Positions 14,501 through 29,500 of a stretch of DNA of 64,000 nucleotides are shown here, piece after piece. Source of the stretch: Spisula solida (lineage: Eukaryota; Mollusca; Bivalvia; Venerida; Mactridae); contig OX365947.1 in the NCBI GenBank assembly GCA_947247005.1, forward strand, positions 4,478,530-4,542,529, read 5' to 3'. Every line of letters starts with the position of its first letter. Position 1 is the stretch's first letter. The notes below the pieces were generated by a model. It ran no database searches. It was not told where the DNA came from and was given only the letters and a program-made list of their open reading frames with translations. The position numbers were made by a program, and so were the translations under genes.

Positions 14501-17500
14501 CCAGTTTTTTTCACTGCACATATGCAACAGCTCACAAATAGTTGCCGTTAGGCCCCGATCTCCCAAAACGTCTCAATCTGAGCTCAATCTCAACTCAAAT
14601 TTTGTCACTAATTGTTTGAGATAGTTTCCATGCAAAATTATACTCTAAACTGGTATAACAAAACAGAAACATTATTCTGAGTTTATTACAGTAAAATTTC
14701 AAGAGCTCAAGCTTCATATTTATCTCAAATTCAGACTCTGTTTTGATCCAAAATCTCAATTTGAGCTTTCTAGAGATTTCTTTGAGATTTCTACTTGAGA
14801 TGCTTCGGGAGATCGGGGCCAGGTCTCAATACAACAACACCCATCATACTGACAAATTCAAATGCCGACATCAGTTATGGAGACAATGGTTTTCAAACAC
14901 TCTTTGTATCAATTCAGTGTCCTGACATATTTATTACATGTACAACATATTGGCTTGATAACAAACTGAGCCATAGTATCGAGACCTCACTGTAGTAAAA
15001 TGCATGTGCATATTTGCGTAAGTGAATACTTAAAATACATAAAATTATATTAACTTGCAATTTCATTTAATTCAGACCCTTATTACGCTTCACTACTTTG
15101 CGCTGATATAGGATCTGAAGGCACTGTGTAGGGTTATGTCAGTGTGAAGTTAACATTATCCAATCAAATTGCTGCTTTCACAAATCTGAAAGTGCATTAA
15201 AACGCTACTGAGGCTACGTGCGCTAGAGAGGTCATTTGAACATGACCTTTCACGGAGTATAGTCAGATCTCTAACAGTGTAAAGAAATGGAGCAAATGTT
15301 AGGGTCTGATTTTAATGAGATCGGTAAAACTTGTAGATGACATGTTTGTAGAGCAGTACCCAGAAGTTTGTACATGTATAGCGAATAAAAGTAGCAGGAT
15401 ATATACAGTTGTTAACAAACCCATCACCAAGTCCTGATATTAACTACTGTAAAATCATTATTTTTCGAGGGTGTTAAATTTTCGTTGATTTCGCTCTTAA
15501 ACTCTACAACGAAATCTAATCCCCATGATTATTCGACACCCTAATACAGAACATAGGTTACCCTTCCTTGTTTTGTGATCCACAAACTTACGACCCCACG
15601 GAAATGCATTTTCACCAAAATCCACGAAATTTAATACCCACGAAAATATGTGATTTTACAGTAAATCAAACTACCTGTATTACAACTCCATTCCGTGTCA
15701 GTGGGTTAGTAGAAACTCCATAAGCTCCTCCCTGACTTTTTTCTTTGGCATTATTTGGATCACAACCGGAGTTTATGTTTCCTATATTGTAACAGACTAC
15801 AGCTTCAGAGCTTAAATCAATTTTGAATTCTTTCTCTGATGCATCCTTTGTATACACAACAGCTCCGTAATGGGGTGCATCTTTTGTGTTCAATATGTGT
15901 TCTTTGGGTTTCTTAGACACATTGGACTCATTGAAAGCAAGATTTATTTTACCGCCATTATTATAGTCAGGGAAGAGTTTAGACTTGTTATTGCCAGCTG
16001 ACACGTCAGACGACATGTCAGAGCTAATCTGTAGGATTGGAGGAAGAAAAACGAGGTAATTTACAAAATTAAGACTACTAATTGCCAATAAACAATGAAA
16101 TTACATCATTTTCAATAACATAAACTACCTGTACACAATAACAAAACTGAGTAGCATCTAAATCCTCGCTAGTGTATTATTGCTCATGTTATTAAACCCT
16201 TTTTTTATTTGAAAACCATATTTAAAATGTCACATGCCATACTGAACTAACATTAAGGCAACAAAATGATGGGGAAACATCTATCTACAGTAAACCAAGC
16301 TTTTTTTTTTCACGTGATTTAATTTCCAAAATTATGTTGCTGCGAAAGAGCCAAAAACATTAATATGGACATTGCGGGAAGCTAAAAATGAAAATTTGTA
16401 TTCGTGAATATGCCGACAATCAGCAAAACGTGAAAGTTAGTATTCGTGGAAATAAATTGGTTTACAGTACATAATCAGTATGGCTTCATTTAATATTAGC
16501 ACATGCACAGATAAGTTAAGCAAACATGCATGACACTGTGCATGACAATTTTAGTACTGTTAGTAATGTGCATACAGATAAACCAACATTTATAATTTGT
16601 GATATATAGAGAATTGTTGTTAATTTAGATGCAAGGTAGAATTTTATTTCATTGATTGATCATAGATTGATCTTATTTTCAGTTATTACAAGTGAAATAA
16701 AATTTGACCTATCACCAAAAATTAACAAATGTCATGTTTATTATATGCTTCATTTTCTCATAAAATGGTACAGTAATCCGCCAACTAGGAAAAATTATGT
16801 TGAAATTCCAACGTCACAATGTGACAATTGTGGCGTCATAATGAGGTAACACATTACCGATATTTAAAGCCTGCCGTAGTTGACATGTTCTTTTTCTGTT
16901 TGGTAATGGAAATAGCTTCAAAAACAGTGAAAATTTTCACTGATATGTTCACCGATAAATCTCTATAATCCATTGATTGCATATAATAAACAGTAGGAAC
17001 CTGTCTGAGGCAGCCAGTCTATAGATACATCAAATAAAGCAGCGTAAAACAGCTGATTGTTTAGTATACAGGGTGTAAAAAAAGTTCGTTCTCAAATTTG
17101 AAGTTCCAATAGGTTAATTTTCTGTTGTCAGAAGAATGTTAACTTTTCAGGTTAATATCCAGAGGTATCTACCATTGTTCTCATCTTTCAGGCATTAAAT
17201 GAAGCTATTAGATTTAGAAATTAATTTTGTACATTGCGTACATAGTTCAAATAAAAGTTAGAATTAATTTAAATATGAGAACAAACTTTTTTAACACCCT
17301 GTAGGTGCATTTAATACAGCCAATCATGATTCATAATATTGGCTGTTTATTTCAGGTGGTTTTTCAGTTAAGGTAATCACTGACGCTGGTTTAACTGTGC
17401 AATATTGTACTTGGGTTAGTATCAGTGTGATTGAGTTAAAACATAATTCCTTTATTAGTATATTCCTAATTTATTTTTGAGAGTAGAGTATGACCTACCT

Positions 17501-20500
17501 CGGGACGTTTATCTGTATGATGGACGGGATTCTTACATCCAATTAAAGACGGATCTACAAACATACCAAACATTAGTGATAACATTTACACATATAAGTG
17601 GCCGAGAGGTTAGGGCGTCCGCCTTGGAAGCGGGAGATCGAAGGTTCGAATCTCAGCGAAAACTGGGTGAGAACTGATGCGGTCGGTTGGTGAGCCGCCA
17701 GCTAGTTAAAAACGGTTATTGTAGGCCCATCTCTGCCAGGCGCCCGGCAATACGAGAAGGGATTCGGGAGGTACTGTACGCACAAAATATAAGTGTCTCA
17801 TAAGTCAAATTGGCTGGCCCTTTCAATAGGGGTGACACTATAATAAACAAAAATTTTACTTTACCTTTTATAAGAAATAATGATTATGTATCAGTGTTTT
17901 ATCACATAATAAAGCACAGTCACGAATTTGGATGCATAGTAATTAGTCAGGAGAACATATCCGAAATTCCGAACAAGTGTTTTATCGGCAGTTAGTGCAC
18001 ACAGTGATTTCCTCTATGTGTATATATATATAGCTAAAACCGCTGGTTGTGTTAGAATACTTGATAAAACACACGGTCAAGTAAAATATTGTAACCTGTC
18101 TAGCAAATGTCCTGTTTAAACTCATCCATGAAATCAGGCCTACATTAAAATTTTGTGTGTTTGACCTTCACCTACCTACCCAATAAAATTGCCCCTACCC
18201 AAATAATTATATTGCTGTCCAGGGAAAAATGTTTTTTTTTTGTTTCTTAACTGACTAGGCCAGAACATTTTAATGTTACTGTTTATATCTATTTTAAAAG
18301 GTATATATATATTACAAGCATACTTTTCACAGAGCATCTTCTAAGAGGATCTACAAGCAATATGTAATAAAAAGACTACTGGTATACTAGTATTACTGAG
18401 ACAAAACAAAATCTACACAATTTAAAATGTAAAAATATTGGATCGGTAAAGGTCAAACAAACAATATTTTAATTTTAGGCCTGAACAAAATGTAACCCAC
18501 CCTAAAGTATATAGATTTAACAGTATAGCACAGGGCATTTGACATGATCCGGACTTTTATGCATGTATATATTACAAGGTCTGTGCGTTGAATTTATGAA
18601 TTTCTACGAGCAAATCGTGCAATATCGGTCCTTTAGATTTATGTTGGTTCAACACCTCGAGCGTCTTCGTGATACACCCTGCTTATGAAAACATGCAACC
18701 AGGGTTATAGAAATAGACAATAAATCAGCTGTGAAATTATGCTAATAGAAGGTTGAGAGTCATATCAAATTCTCTGGACAATATTTATAAAAGTTTTGCA
18801 TAATATGGTAACAATACACCATTAATCCCTAAAAAGGTATAACTGAAATATTTATATTGTATTGTAATAAAAGAATTATCCTTACCAGGAATCAAGAAAA
18901 AGAAGACGATGACCCCTAAAGTACCAATAATAATACCAGGGACCACAAAGGACCAGCCCCAAGCACCATTGACCCAGGCTCCAGCGATAAGGGATCCTAA
19001 GATGTTTCCCACAGACGTATGGGAGTTCCATATACCCATAATCAATCCACGCCTGAAATTTACAATATGTCAACACTTTACATCAAACAACCCTATAATA
19101 GTCAGGCCCCGATCTCCTGAAGCATCTCAATCTGAGCAAGCTCTCATCTCAAATAGTGTCATGCGTCTTTATAGTATAAATTTCCATGTGAGACTGGAAT
19201 CAAAATTGGCATCACAAAACAGAAAAATTATTCTTAGTTTGTTACAATAGATTTTCAAGAGTTATCTCAAATTCAGACTCTGATTTGAGCAAAATCTCAT
19301 TTTTGAGTTGAGATTTCTATTTGAGATGCTTTGGGAGATTAGGGCCAGGTGTCCTACTAAGGCATAATTCCCAATTAGACGCAATTCTGTTTCAAGTGCA
19401 ATTTGCACACATCCCTACACCAAAACACTGTTTCAAACATTGTTCTATCGTTAATTCAGCTTTAAAAACTTCAAAATTCCATACCGGTAACTTTGTTAAT
19501 ACATTGAATTTTTTCATCAAATTACTTTTATTTTCTGCAGAAAAGTTCTTTCTTTCTAGTGCAGCATATCCTGATTTCCGGATTATTCCGGAATTGTAGG
19601 ACCCCTGAATAGTATTCTAGAGGTAGGGTGCACTCTTTGCGATCAAGTGGTCCTGGGTACGATTCCGTTTGGGCCATTGCTTCATTTTTCTGACCAAGAA
19701 TTACCCACAATGTTCCACCATTCTCCAGGTGTATAAATGGGTACCCGAGAGGTCAAAATACAATTAGTTGTAGTAGCGGCCATCAGTGCTGAGTGTAACA
19801 GCTGACCTGTGACTCAATGATCATAAGTAAATATACAGTCTGCTGAACGGAGAGTGTCATGCATGGAAGTACTTTACTTTAAATCTATTTAACTACATCA
19901 TTTGTGATATATAGCTTATCAACTCACATTGTGTGGAAGTACCGGTATGTAAGTTTACAATAAAGTAATGCATCATTAATAGACTAAAGACTAATAATGT
20001 TTTGTCAAACAAGGGCCATAACTCTGCTGAAATTTGCTACACAGGCTAACAAATCTTATATTCCTACAAAGTTTCATGATACATGTACTTGTAGTTAAGC
20101 GAGATACAGGTTACACTAAAATATTTTCATAAATCTACTATGCAGTGTTTCAGTATGAAGACTAGGGTTTATGACACTTACTTTCCTTTACCGTACCAGT
20201 TGCCCATACAAGCTACAACACTTGGCCAGCCTGATGATTGTACTATACCACCAATAATCTGCAAGTGTCAAACATTTAGTACATGTAACAAAGTGTCAAA
20301 CATTTAGTACAAAAACATTCTTAAAATGTCAAACATTTAGTACACATAACATTCTTAAAGTGTCAAACATTTAGTACACATGATATTCTTGAAGTCAATT
20401 CTAACAAATAAGCAATACCCTTGCATACATGTTCAAGGTACATAATAATAAAGACTATTCATTTATAAATTCTAATTGGTCTGGGAGTCAGCCGCATGGC

Positions 20501-23500
20501 ACTGGCATTTACTTGTTTATTAATAGTAACAGGGTAATCCCAACATTTTAGGCCAGACTTTCTGAAGGTTTCCAAACATGTAAGACATTTGGACTGACAA
20601 AAACTAACCAGAGTTCCTACTGGTGACAAGTAGCAGGGCCTCCTCTGCCATTCGCCAGTGTGGCCAATTGCTACAAATTCAGAAAAGTGGCTACAAATTT
20701 TTGAATATGGCTACACGAATTTTGTTAAAATGATGCAAAATTTAAGCAATTTGACTCTTATTTTCCATTCTTCTAAAAAAATGGCTACAAAACCCAAAGA
20801 CCCAGAGGAGGCCCTGAAGTAGGTGATATTCTATCCACTGTACTATAGTCCAGTCAGGGTAAGAATAGAAAGACGCAGTGGTTGAGTCCACTATTACGGT
20901 GTTATACCAATTATAAAGGCTTATACAGACAGCTATAATTTTAATGCTAAACTAACGTACTATATTCGCTCTACCTGTCCAGACAATGTTTGTAATCTCA
21001 CCATATCTTAACTGGACAGTAACTAGGCAAACTTCAGTAAAACCATTTAAATCTATTTTTGTGTACACATAAACGGCTACGTCACTCTCACCATATCCTA
21101 ACTGGACTGTAACTAGGCAAACTTCAGTAAAACCAGTTATATCTATTTTTGTGTACACATAAACGGCTACATCACTCTCACCATATCCTAACTGGACCAT
21201 AACTAGGAAAACTTCATTAAAACCATTAAAATCAATTTTTGTGTACACATAAACGGCTACATCACTCTCATCATATCCGAACTGGACCGTAACTAGGCAA
21301 ACTTCAGTAAAACCATTTAAATCTATACAAAGCATACAATAATACCTGAACTAGGATGTAGTACCACAGAGCATGAATACCAAAGAAGTAACCAAAACCA
21401 AAGGCAGCTGTCATGATACCACTAGAGATCATACCAAGGGACAGAAAGTGCCGTAGATTCATCCTTTCCGCAATATGTCCACTGAAATTATCATCATAGC
21501 ATGTAGTAATCATTAAATACTTTAAAATCACATATTTTCATGGGTATCAAATTTCTTGGATTTTAATAAAATGCATTTTTGCGAGGTTTTAAATTTGTGG
21601 ATTAAAAAACATGGAAGGCTTAACCTATGTTCTGTTAGTGTATTGTGATGGTCGATTAATCGTGGGGATTAGCTTTTGTGGTAGAGTTTATCAACGAAAT
21701 CAACAAAAATTCAAACCCCTCAAAAAATAATTATTTTACAGTATTGAGTAATGACGTATTGAGGTCTCTTAAAGGTCCCCGCTACATACAGTCAGTGTTG
21801 TTATCCTTATCATCAGATTACTGCTGTGGTGAGATGTATAAATCGATTATTCAGTTCAGTCACTTGTTTACATAAAAACATTTGGTTCGTAAACAATTTC
21901 TCTAACTAATGTCTTATTTTAATAGATATTATGTGTATTAGTATTTTTTCATCAAATAACTTTTATTTTCTACAGACAAGTTTGTTCTTTCTAATGTACC
22001 ACATTCTCTTTTCCTGTTTATTCCGAAACTGTGGAATCCTTGAACATTTGTTTGTATCAGGGGTGTCAACAGGGCCAAATTCAAAATCAGGAATATCCTA
22101 TGCGGTCGATCACTTTTGGCAAACAAGAGACCTTCAATGACATTATTTTGATATTTAACTCAGTTTGAATTAAAGAAAGTCTTTCAGAGCAGATTAAATT
22201 GACCATAACTTTGTCATTTCTTGAGATATTTTCATCAAATAACTTATATTTTGGTCAGAAGCCATTGCTCTATCAGGAATCATAAATCCGGAATTCTGGA
22301 TTAATCAGGAAAATTGACACCCCTGTTGTATAGCCTGTAGTGCTAAAAAAATTATGAAACAGTCAGGGGTTCTACTGAGGCATAATGCCCAATCCTGAAT
22401 ATAAGACGCAAGTCTGTTTCGAATGCCATTACCACACATATCTACAACGAAACTCAGTTTCAAACATAGTTCTATTGTCAAAATTTAGCTAAATATTTTC
22501 AAATGACCATAACTCAGTCAATACTTGGTATTTTTTTATCAAATAACTTTTATTTTCTGCAGAAAAGTTCATTCTTTCCATTGCAGCCAATCCGGAATTC
22601 CGGATTAATCCGGAATAATAGGACCCCTGAACAGTGAGTTGTACCTGAAGAACATAGCGACAGCATATGCGAATAGATACGCCAAGTCCAAGCTTCCCAA
22701 TAACGTACTGTAATTATCATGATCTGAAAATATTAGAAAATATGTAATAATACAGATATACATCATCACAGAGAAGAAACTTTGTGAATCCAAGTCATTG
22801 ATAGAGATGTGATAACAAGGCAATAGACTAAGACCACCTTAACCTTGGGATAACAGTAAGACCACCTTTACCTTGGGACAACAGTAAGACCACCTTAATA
22901 TTCGGATAACTGTACGACCACCTTAATCTTGGGATAACAGTAAGACCACCTTAACCTTGGGACAACAGTAAGACCACCTTAATATTCGGATAACTGTAAG
23001 ACCACCTTAATATTCGGATAACTTTAAGACCACCTAAATCTTGAGATAACTGTAAGACCACCTTAATCTTGGGATAACAGTATGACCACCTTAATCTTGG
23101 GATAACTGTAAGACCACCTTAATCTTGGGATAACTGTAAGACCACCTTAATCTTGGGATAACAGTAAGACCACCTAAATCTTGGGATAACAGTAAGACCA
23201 CCTAAATCTTGGGATAACAGTAAGACCACCTAAATCTTGGGATAACAGTAAGACCACCTTAATCTTGGGATAACTGTAAGACCACCTTAATCCTGGGATA
23301 ACTGTAAGATTACCTTAATCTTGGGATAACAGTTAGACCACCTAAATCTTGGGATAACAGTAAGACCACCTAAATCTTGGGATAACAGTAAGACCACCTT
23401 AATCTTGGGATAACTGTAAGACCACCTTAATCTGGGATAACAGTAAGACCACCTTAATATTCGGATAACTGTAAGACCACCTCAATCTTGGGATAACAGT

Positions 23501-26500
23501 AAGACCACCTTAATCTTAGGATTACAGGGTTAATGTTAAAGGGTCATTAGCAGATTCATGACCCTCAATGTAGTGCAATAATTAATAGGGTCATCGACCT
23601 GCTGACCCCTTTGGGTTAATGTTCATGTAACCCAGGAAAATCATCAGTGAAACGTACACAATTTGATACAGGGGAGATAATCGACTGAAACTCCAGGCAC
23701 AGTATGATACACAGCCTAATGATACAGTAAAACATGACTTAAATGATAATTCATGACACTTAAAACAGACAATACTGGATACTAGCTAGTACAGAATGTC
23801 AAGTAGTCAATGTCATTATGTTCCTCAATTCAATTTTTTTAAACAGTTTGTGACAAGAACAAACAAAACATAAAGTACACAGCGTCATCATAAAACATTG
23901 CTGATAAACAAATATGATCATGGCTATTAACCAGCACAGGAAGAACGTGATCATAAAACATTGCTGATAAACAAATATGATCATGGCTATTAACCAGCAC
24001 AGGAAGAACGTGGTGACAAGTTGAAACATGACCATTTAGTCAATAGGGCCAAATTAAAAATTAGGAAAATGATATGTGGGCGACCATTTTTACCAACCAA
24101 AAGGACATTAGTCACATTGTTCCCATTTAACTCAGTTTGTATTAAAGAAAACCCTTCAGATCAGATTAAATATAACATAACTTTGCCATTTCTTGAGATA
24201 ATTTCATCAAATAACTTTTATTTTGTTCAGAATTCCGGGTTAATCAGGAACATTGACACACATGCACTAATCATGCTCAACGGCAAATTATTTTTGTTCA
24301 GTAATTCAGTTGTCATAGCTTTGACAATTGAGTGAATTAAACAAACTTTTATTTTCAAGACTTGTTAAAAAACTAAATACAATATAAATATAAAAAAAAT
24401 ATTTCATGAAGATGTTTTCCCACAATTCCTTTGAACATTAGCACAACTGTAGATTTGTAATTAAATCTTTCCAACATTATCTTAAACAGGGGTCCTACAT
24501 AGGCATAATGCCCAATCCTCAAAATAAGATGCAAGTCTGTTTCGGGTGCCATCAGCACACACCTCTACATCAAACCTATGTCTCAAACATCTATAGGTTT
24601 CTTGTTTTTTTGTATATATTTTTTTGTAAATATGTTTTTGCCATATTTATTTGTTATTTGTAAATGGCCAAAAGCAATGTTCTTTGCTGATTATGCCAAT
24701 AAACTTTGAACTTGAACTTGTTAAAATTCAGCTTACAAAATTACAAATGACCATAACTTAGTCAATACTTTAAATTTTTATCAAATAACTTTTATTTTGT
24801 AATGGATAGTTTAATCTCTCTATTCCAGAACCCTAGGACCCCTGAAATTTAAAATAACACAAATAAGGGAGATCAAGTACAAATGTTGTATTCACATGCA
24901 AAGTGTCCACCGGCAATCTATTGGATGAATGAACAATAAAAACCTGCCATTCACCAATAGCTAGCTGGTGGGCACATTTGCATATGAATACCTATGTATA
25001 CAAACATAGTTTGCACCATGTAAACACTTACTGAAAGGTCCCCAGTCACAGTCGGTTGTGTTGTCATGGACGACTGGATCTCCTGGTGCCAATGGAACGG
25101 AACAATTCTTGCGATGTAACACAGCCTAAAATAAACATGACAAAATTAATCATCATTTCTAGAGTTTGACTCTGAAAACGTAAAAAAAAATATGTATTTT
25201 TTTATGTATCTTTCTTCCATTGCATCCAAGGCCCAAAAATAATCTAACCAAGAAAAAGGTATGGAAGACCCTATAGCTAAAATTTCACAAATCATTAAGT
25301 CCAAATGCTTTTAAATACCAATATAACCTAGTTCAATTTTTAAAATAAGAATATAAAACAGTAATATAATGAGAATAAATACCGGTAGTAATTTTAACAT
25401 GTGTAAAAATATGGACTTCAATATATAGGCCAATGAAGGGTCAACACTCTGGATTCTAACCGGAACATCATAATCATATACTTCTCTTTGCAAGAATAAT
25501 AATAATCTTGCAGTAAAGGTTATAATTTTATCAGGCCTCGACAAATATTTTTAAAAGCACTTGTCCTGCAATATAGACAGAGAAGAAAACCCCAAAAACA
25601 TACTCGAGTGGACAAGTAGATTTATCGAGGCCTCAATATTAAACTCTTGATAGGCGCAACTTCAGCTTCAACTAAAGACCTGCACGTACACCAAGAGGCT
25701 AATAAATCGGTCATGACAAATAAGTCTAATAAAGAAATCAAAATATTGGAACGTAGAAGCAGAGGAATTTAACTTGATTCCCAACAATGAATGATAAAAC
25801 TGACATCATTACTTGACATTCACAACCTGGTAACATCATAGCGAACAGTAAGATTACAGGCATCATACTATAATACCTTGTCCTTTCTGTCTAAAATCTT
25901 AACCAAATTCCTCAGTGTCCATCTTGTACAGGTCACTAGGTTGTCACAATTCCATTGTAACACGCCGTTAAAATCATTTCAATAGCATTCATTTATAAGT
26001 ACATTCCAACTTTTGACCTGTACCTGGTTCTAAGACACAGCAAAAACAACCCTATGTGTTTGGCAACGATTTTCCCCTTCTGTGTTACATGTAGGTACAG
26101 TCAGATCTCGATATAACGACACCCGATATACTGACAAATTCATTATACTGACATCAAATTTGGGGACAAAAGTATTAAGATGCTCTTTGTATCAATTCAG
26201 TATACCGACATATTCGTTATAACGACATTTTTCTTGGAAACAAACATCGTCGTTGTATCGAGATCTGACTGTACCCATAAAAGGTAGCTTCCCAATCTGA
26301 AAAATGATTCATTTTCCCAATTTCAGAGGGAAAAAATTCCCAGTTTGGTGCAGTGTTGCATCTAGGGCGAAATTCATGCATGACATATTGTGTAGAAGCT
26401 ATTTTATGTTAACTTTTATGTTTTTTATGTCTTTGTTTTAAGAATGCACAATAGATAAAAAAAATCCCAATTTGAGTAAAAACACTGCAAATTTTCCCAA

Positions 26501-29500
26501 TTTGACTGTACTGGTACCTTTCCCAATCTGAATCAAGTAAAAAAAAAAATCGCTGTTCGGTGTAGGTTAAGGATGGTTCTACATTGTATCAGTGCTTTTC
26601 ATGGTCAAAAATAACCATTCCATTAATTAATGGAATTTTGTTTTTTAATAATTTAAAAAAAAGTAATGGTCCATGGAGTCTTTAAATACTTCAAATCTTC
26701 TTCAGCATTTGTAAAAAATGAGACCTTTAGTATAATAAATGGTAGGGTGACAATCTCAAGGAAAAAAGTGACGTTAGGGCTCTCTGTTAACAAGATATGT
26801 CATATAACAAAATGAAACAAGACTGCGTTCACTAAACGCTTATGCCCCCTGTGGAAGCCTTGTCCATAAATAAGTCTAAGTCCAAAATTAGGTCAAGGTG
26901 AAGGTCAAAATGGGGTTAGGTGGTACAGGCGTGTGGAGAGTGTTCATACACAACATCCATGCAAGTATGAAAGCTTTGTAGCAAGCCATATTAATGCTAG
27001 AAGAAACGGTCAATTTGGGTTAACCAGGACGGACGGACGAACGGACGGACAGGTGAATCACTATATGCCTCCCCATCTATCGATAGGGGGGCATAAAAAG
27101 TTGGGGTAGGGCCTCTCGGTTAACAAGATATGTCATATACCAAAATGAAAAAAGTTGGTGTAGGGCCTTTCTGTTAACAAGATATGTCATATACCAAAAT
27201 GAAAAAAGTTGGGGTAGGGCCTCTCTGTTAACAAGATATGTCATATACCAAAATGAAAAAAGTCGGGGTAGGGCCTCTCTGTTAACAAGATATGTCATAT
27301 AACAAAATGTATACTGGAATAATTATAATGAATATAAGTTTTTTCTGCATTTTTGATCAGTTTAAACAAATCTTATACACGTCACAAGATGTGTCAACCA
27401 CAAAAGCTCATGTAAGCAGATGCTCAAGGTCATTTGCAGTCAATGTTTCGACTGTTTAATTATTTTTAAAAAAAATTATTAGCAGCAAACTAATTAATCC
27501 AATGTATTAAAAGTTTTTTTTTTAATTCAGGTACTTTTCACAACCATTAGGCCAAAATTAAAATAGTGTTTGTTTCCCCTTCCCTACCGTATACCCGAGC
27601 AGAAAGTCCCCTACCCAAAATATTTTTTTGGCCTTTCCAAAAAAAAAATTATTTTATGAAAATAGTCGGGTACGAAAACAAAACAAATTGACTATAAATT
27701 TTTATAGAAAAAAGTACTCTTCCTACTGTACCTACCTACCCACCCAAATTTGTCAGGGTCGGGAAGGGAAACAAACACACTATTTTATTTTTGGTCCTGT
27801 GCAAACTTTGGTTGATTATTAAACTCACTTCATGTCAAATTTGCAGATTGCCAGAGAAATGTGCACAGAAAAAAGGTAATGAGTTAAACTTTTTAGTAGA
27901 CCAATGATGTCATCAAACTCGGTGTCCAGATATTATGGCTATTTTTATTGCTTTGGAAAATCACAGGAGTTCATTGGTAATGATTTTAATTTGTTCCAAT
28001 GAGTTGAAAAAACACTTTAATCATTTTTTGTTTTCCTTTTGCGAATGTTCAAGTTCAATGTCAACTTGTTTACAGAAACGTCATACCTCACAAACTTGAC
28101 CTTTGAGTAAGCTTTCATGAATCATGAATGTCAATGATTTAAGCTGGGCATCTTATTTACCAAACGGTCAATGACAGCAGACTGAATTCAGTCTGATAAA
28201 TGAATAATATTTCTGATTGGTAACCAAAGAATTGTGGAGCTCAAATCTTTCAGGATTAAAGGTACAGTGACCCTTAACCTGAAGACCCAATGTTAATAAT
28301 TTTTATCTTTTTAAACCATACTGTGAATTGGAAAACAAGCTTTTATCTTTGACACTCTTTGTTCAGGACAGTCCCCTACTATAACTTTAATAACCTAACT
28401 CAGTACATTAACAAATGCACGTACACCTTTGGAATTGTTAAAATATAATTTCGTTGCTTTTAGAAACTCATTTTATTTAAAGCCACATTAGGCCTTAAAC
28501 AGCTATTTTCAAAAAGGAATAACTTGGTAACCTATTTGAAGAGCCATGGAATTTAAGCACTTTAGTTGAATCCCAAAGGTGGGAAACACCATAAAATGGA
28601 AGAACATTTAATACAATCTTCAGTTGGTTTGTTTACAAAATAATGAATTGTAAACAAAAAATGCACAATTTATAATCGAAGGGAAGCAACTCTTGCAAAT
28701 TTAGTATTTTGTCATCCATACATTTTACTAAAATGTGATTTTTGGCATACTATTTTGACAGACACATTTAACATTCTGTCGTCAATAATTGGTAATTTGT
28801 TAAAAATATCCTAATTCTTTGTAACTAGCCTATCTGCTGGATGATCAAAAAATACGTCTTGTGAGAGATATGTGGCTTTAAACCTTCACACCATAGAGAT
28901 AACTTTCGACACATCAATCCAATCTCAATGCTACGAGACAATTTTTTGACGTCACATTCCATTCAAACTACAATAAATGACTCAGGTGTCATGGACATGC
29001 AAATTAAGCAGGTTCCATTCGTTTAGGCTTGTCAGGTGGCTTTTAACATGTATGAGCAGGCCTCAATTAATCTACTCGTCCTGCCAATTTTTTTCATTCT
29101 TTATTTATTTAGCAGGACAAGTAAGATTTTGGAGGGTTTCTTCTTTGTCTATAATGCAGAACAAGGGCTTTTAAAAATATTTGTTGAGGCCTGACAAGTG
29201 TATTTTTAAACATACTGAGTTTTCGAAGAACAAGAGCAGACGTCATGTATCACATTCTAACTACCAGTCCCCTATATCACGTCATCATGAACAAAATGCA
29301 TGAACATTCAAGGTCAAAATGCTTATCAGCTAATTTGGTGCAAAGTTCAAATATAGAAGAAATCCCCATCATAAATTTCATACCTCAGTCTTGGGGTAAA
29401 ACCATTGTATGCCAAGGCTAGAATTTCAATTTGAAAGATACCCTAGTTCTGGAATATTTATACAACACTTAAATTTTTAATCACAGCCTTTGTCGGATAA

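Noticed and set aside
17597..17670. Functional serine tRNA gene
   Set aside because: A and B boxes and a GGA anticodon are present, but the 3' acceptor strand does not pair with the 5' start and a SINE body follows.
20952..21335. A 127-residue minus-strand protein with 30-residue repeats
   Set aside because: The frame follows from a 90-bp intronic array; no start, splice or family support.
22829..23527. Regularly spaced repeats that might suggest a CRISPR array
   Set aside because: Units are contiguous with no unique spacers, and the window is eukaryotic; it is a minisatellite.
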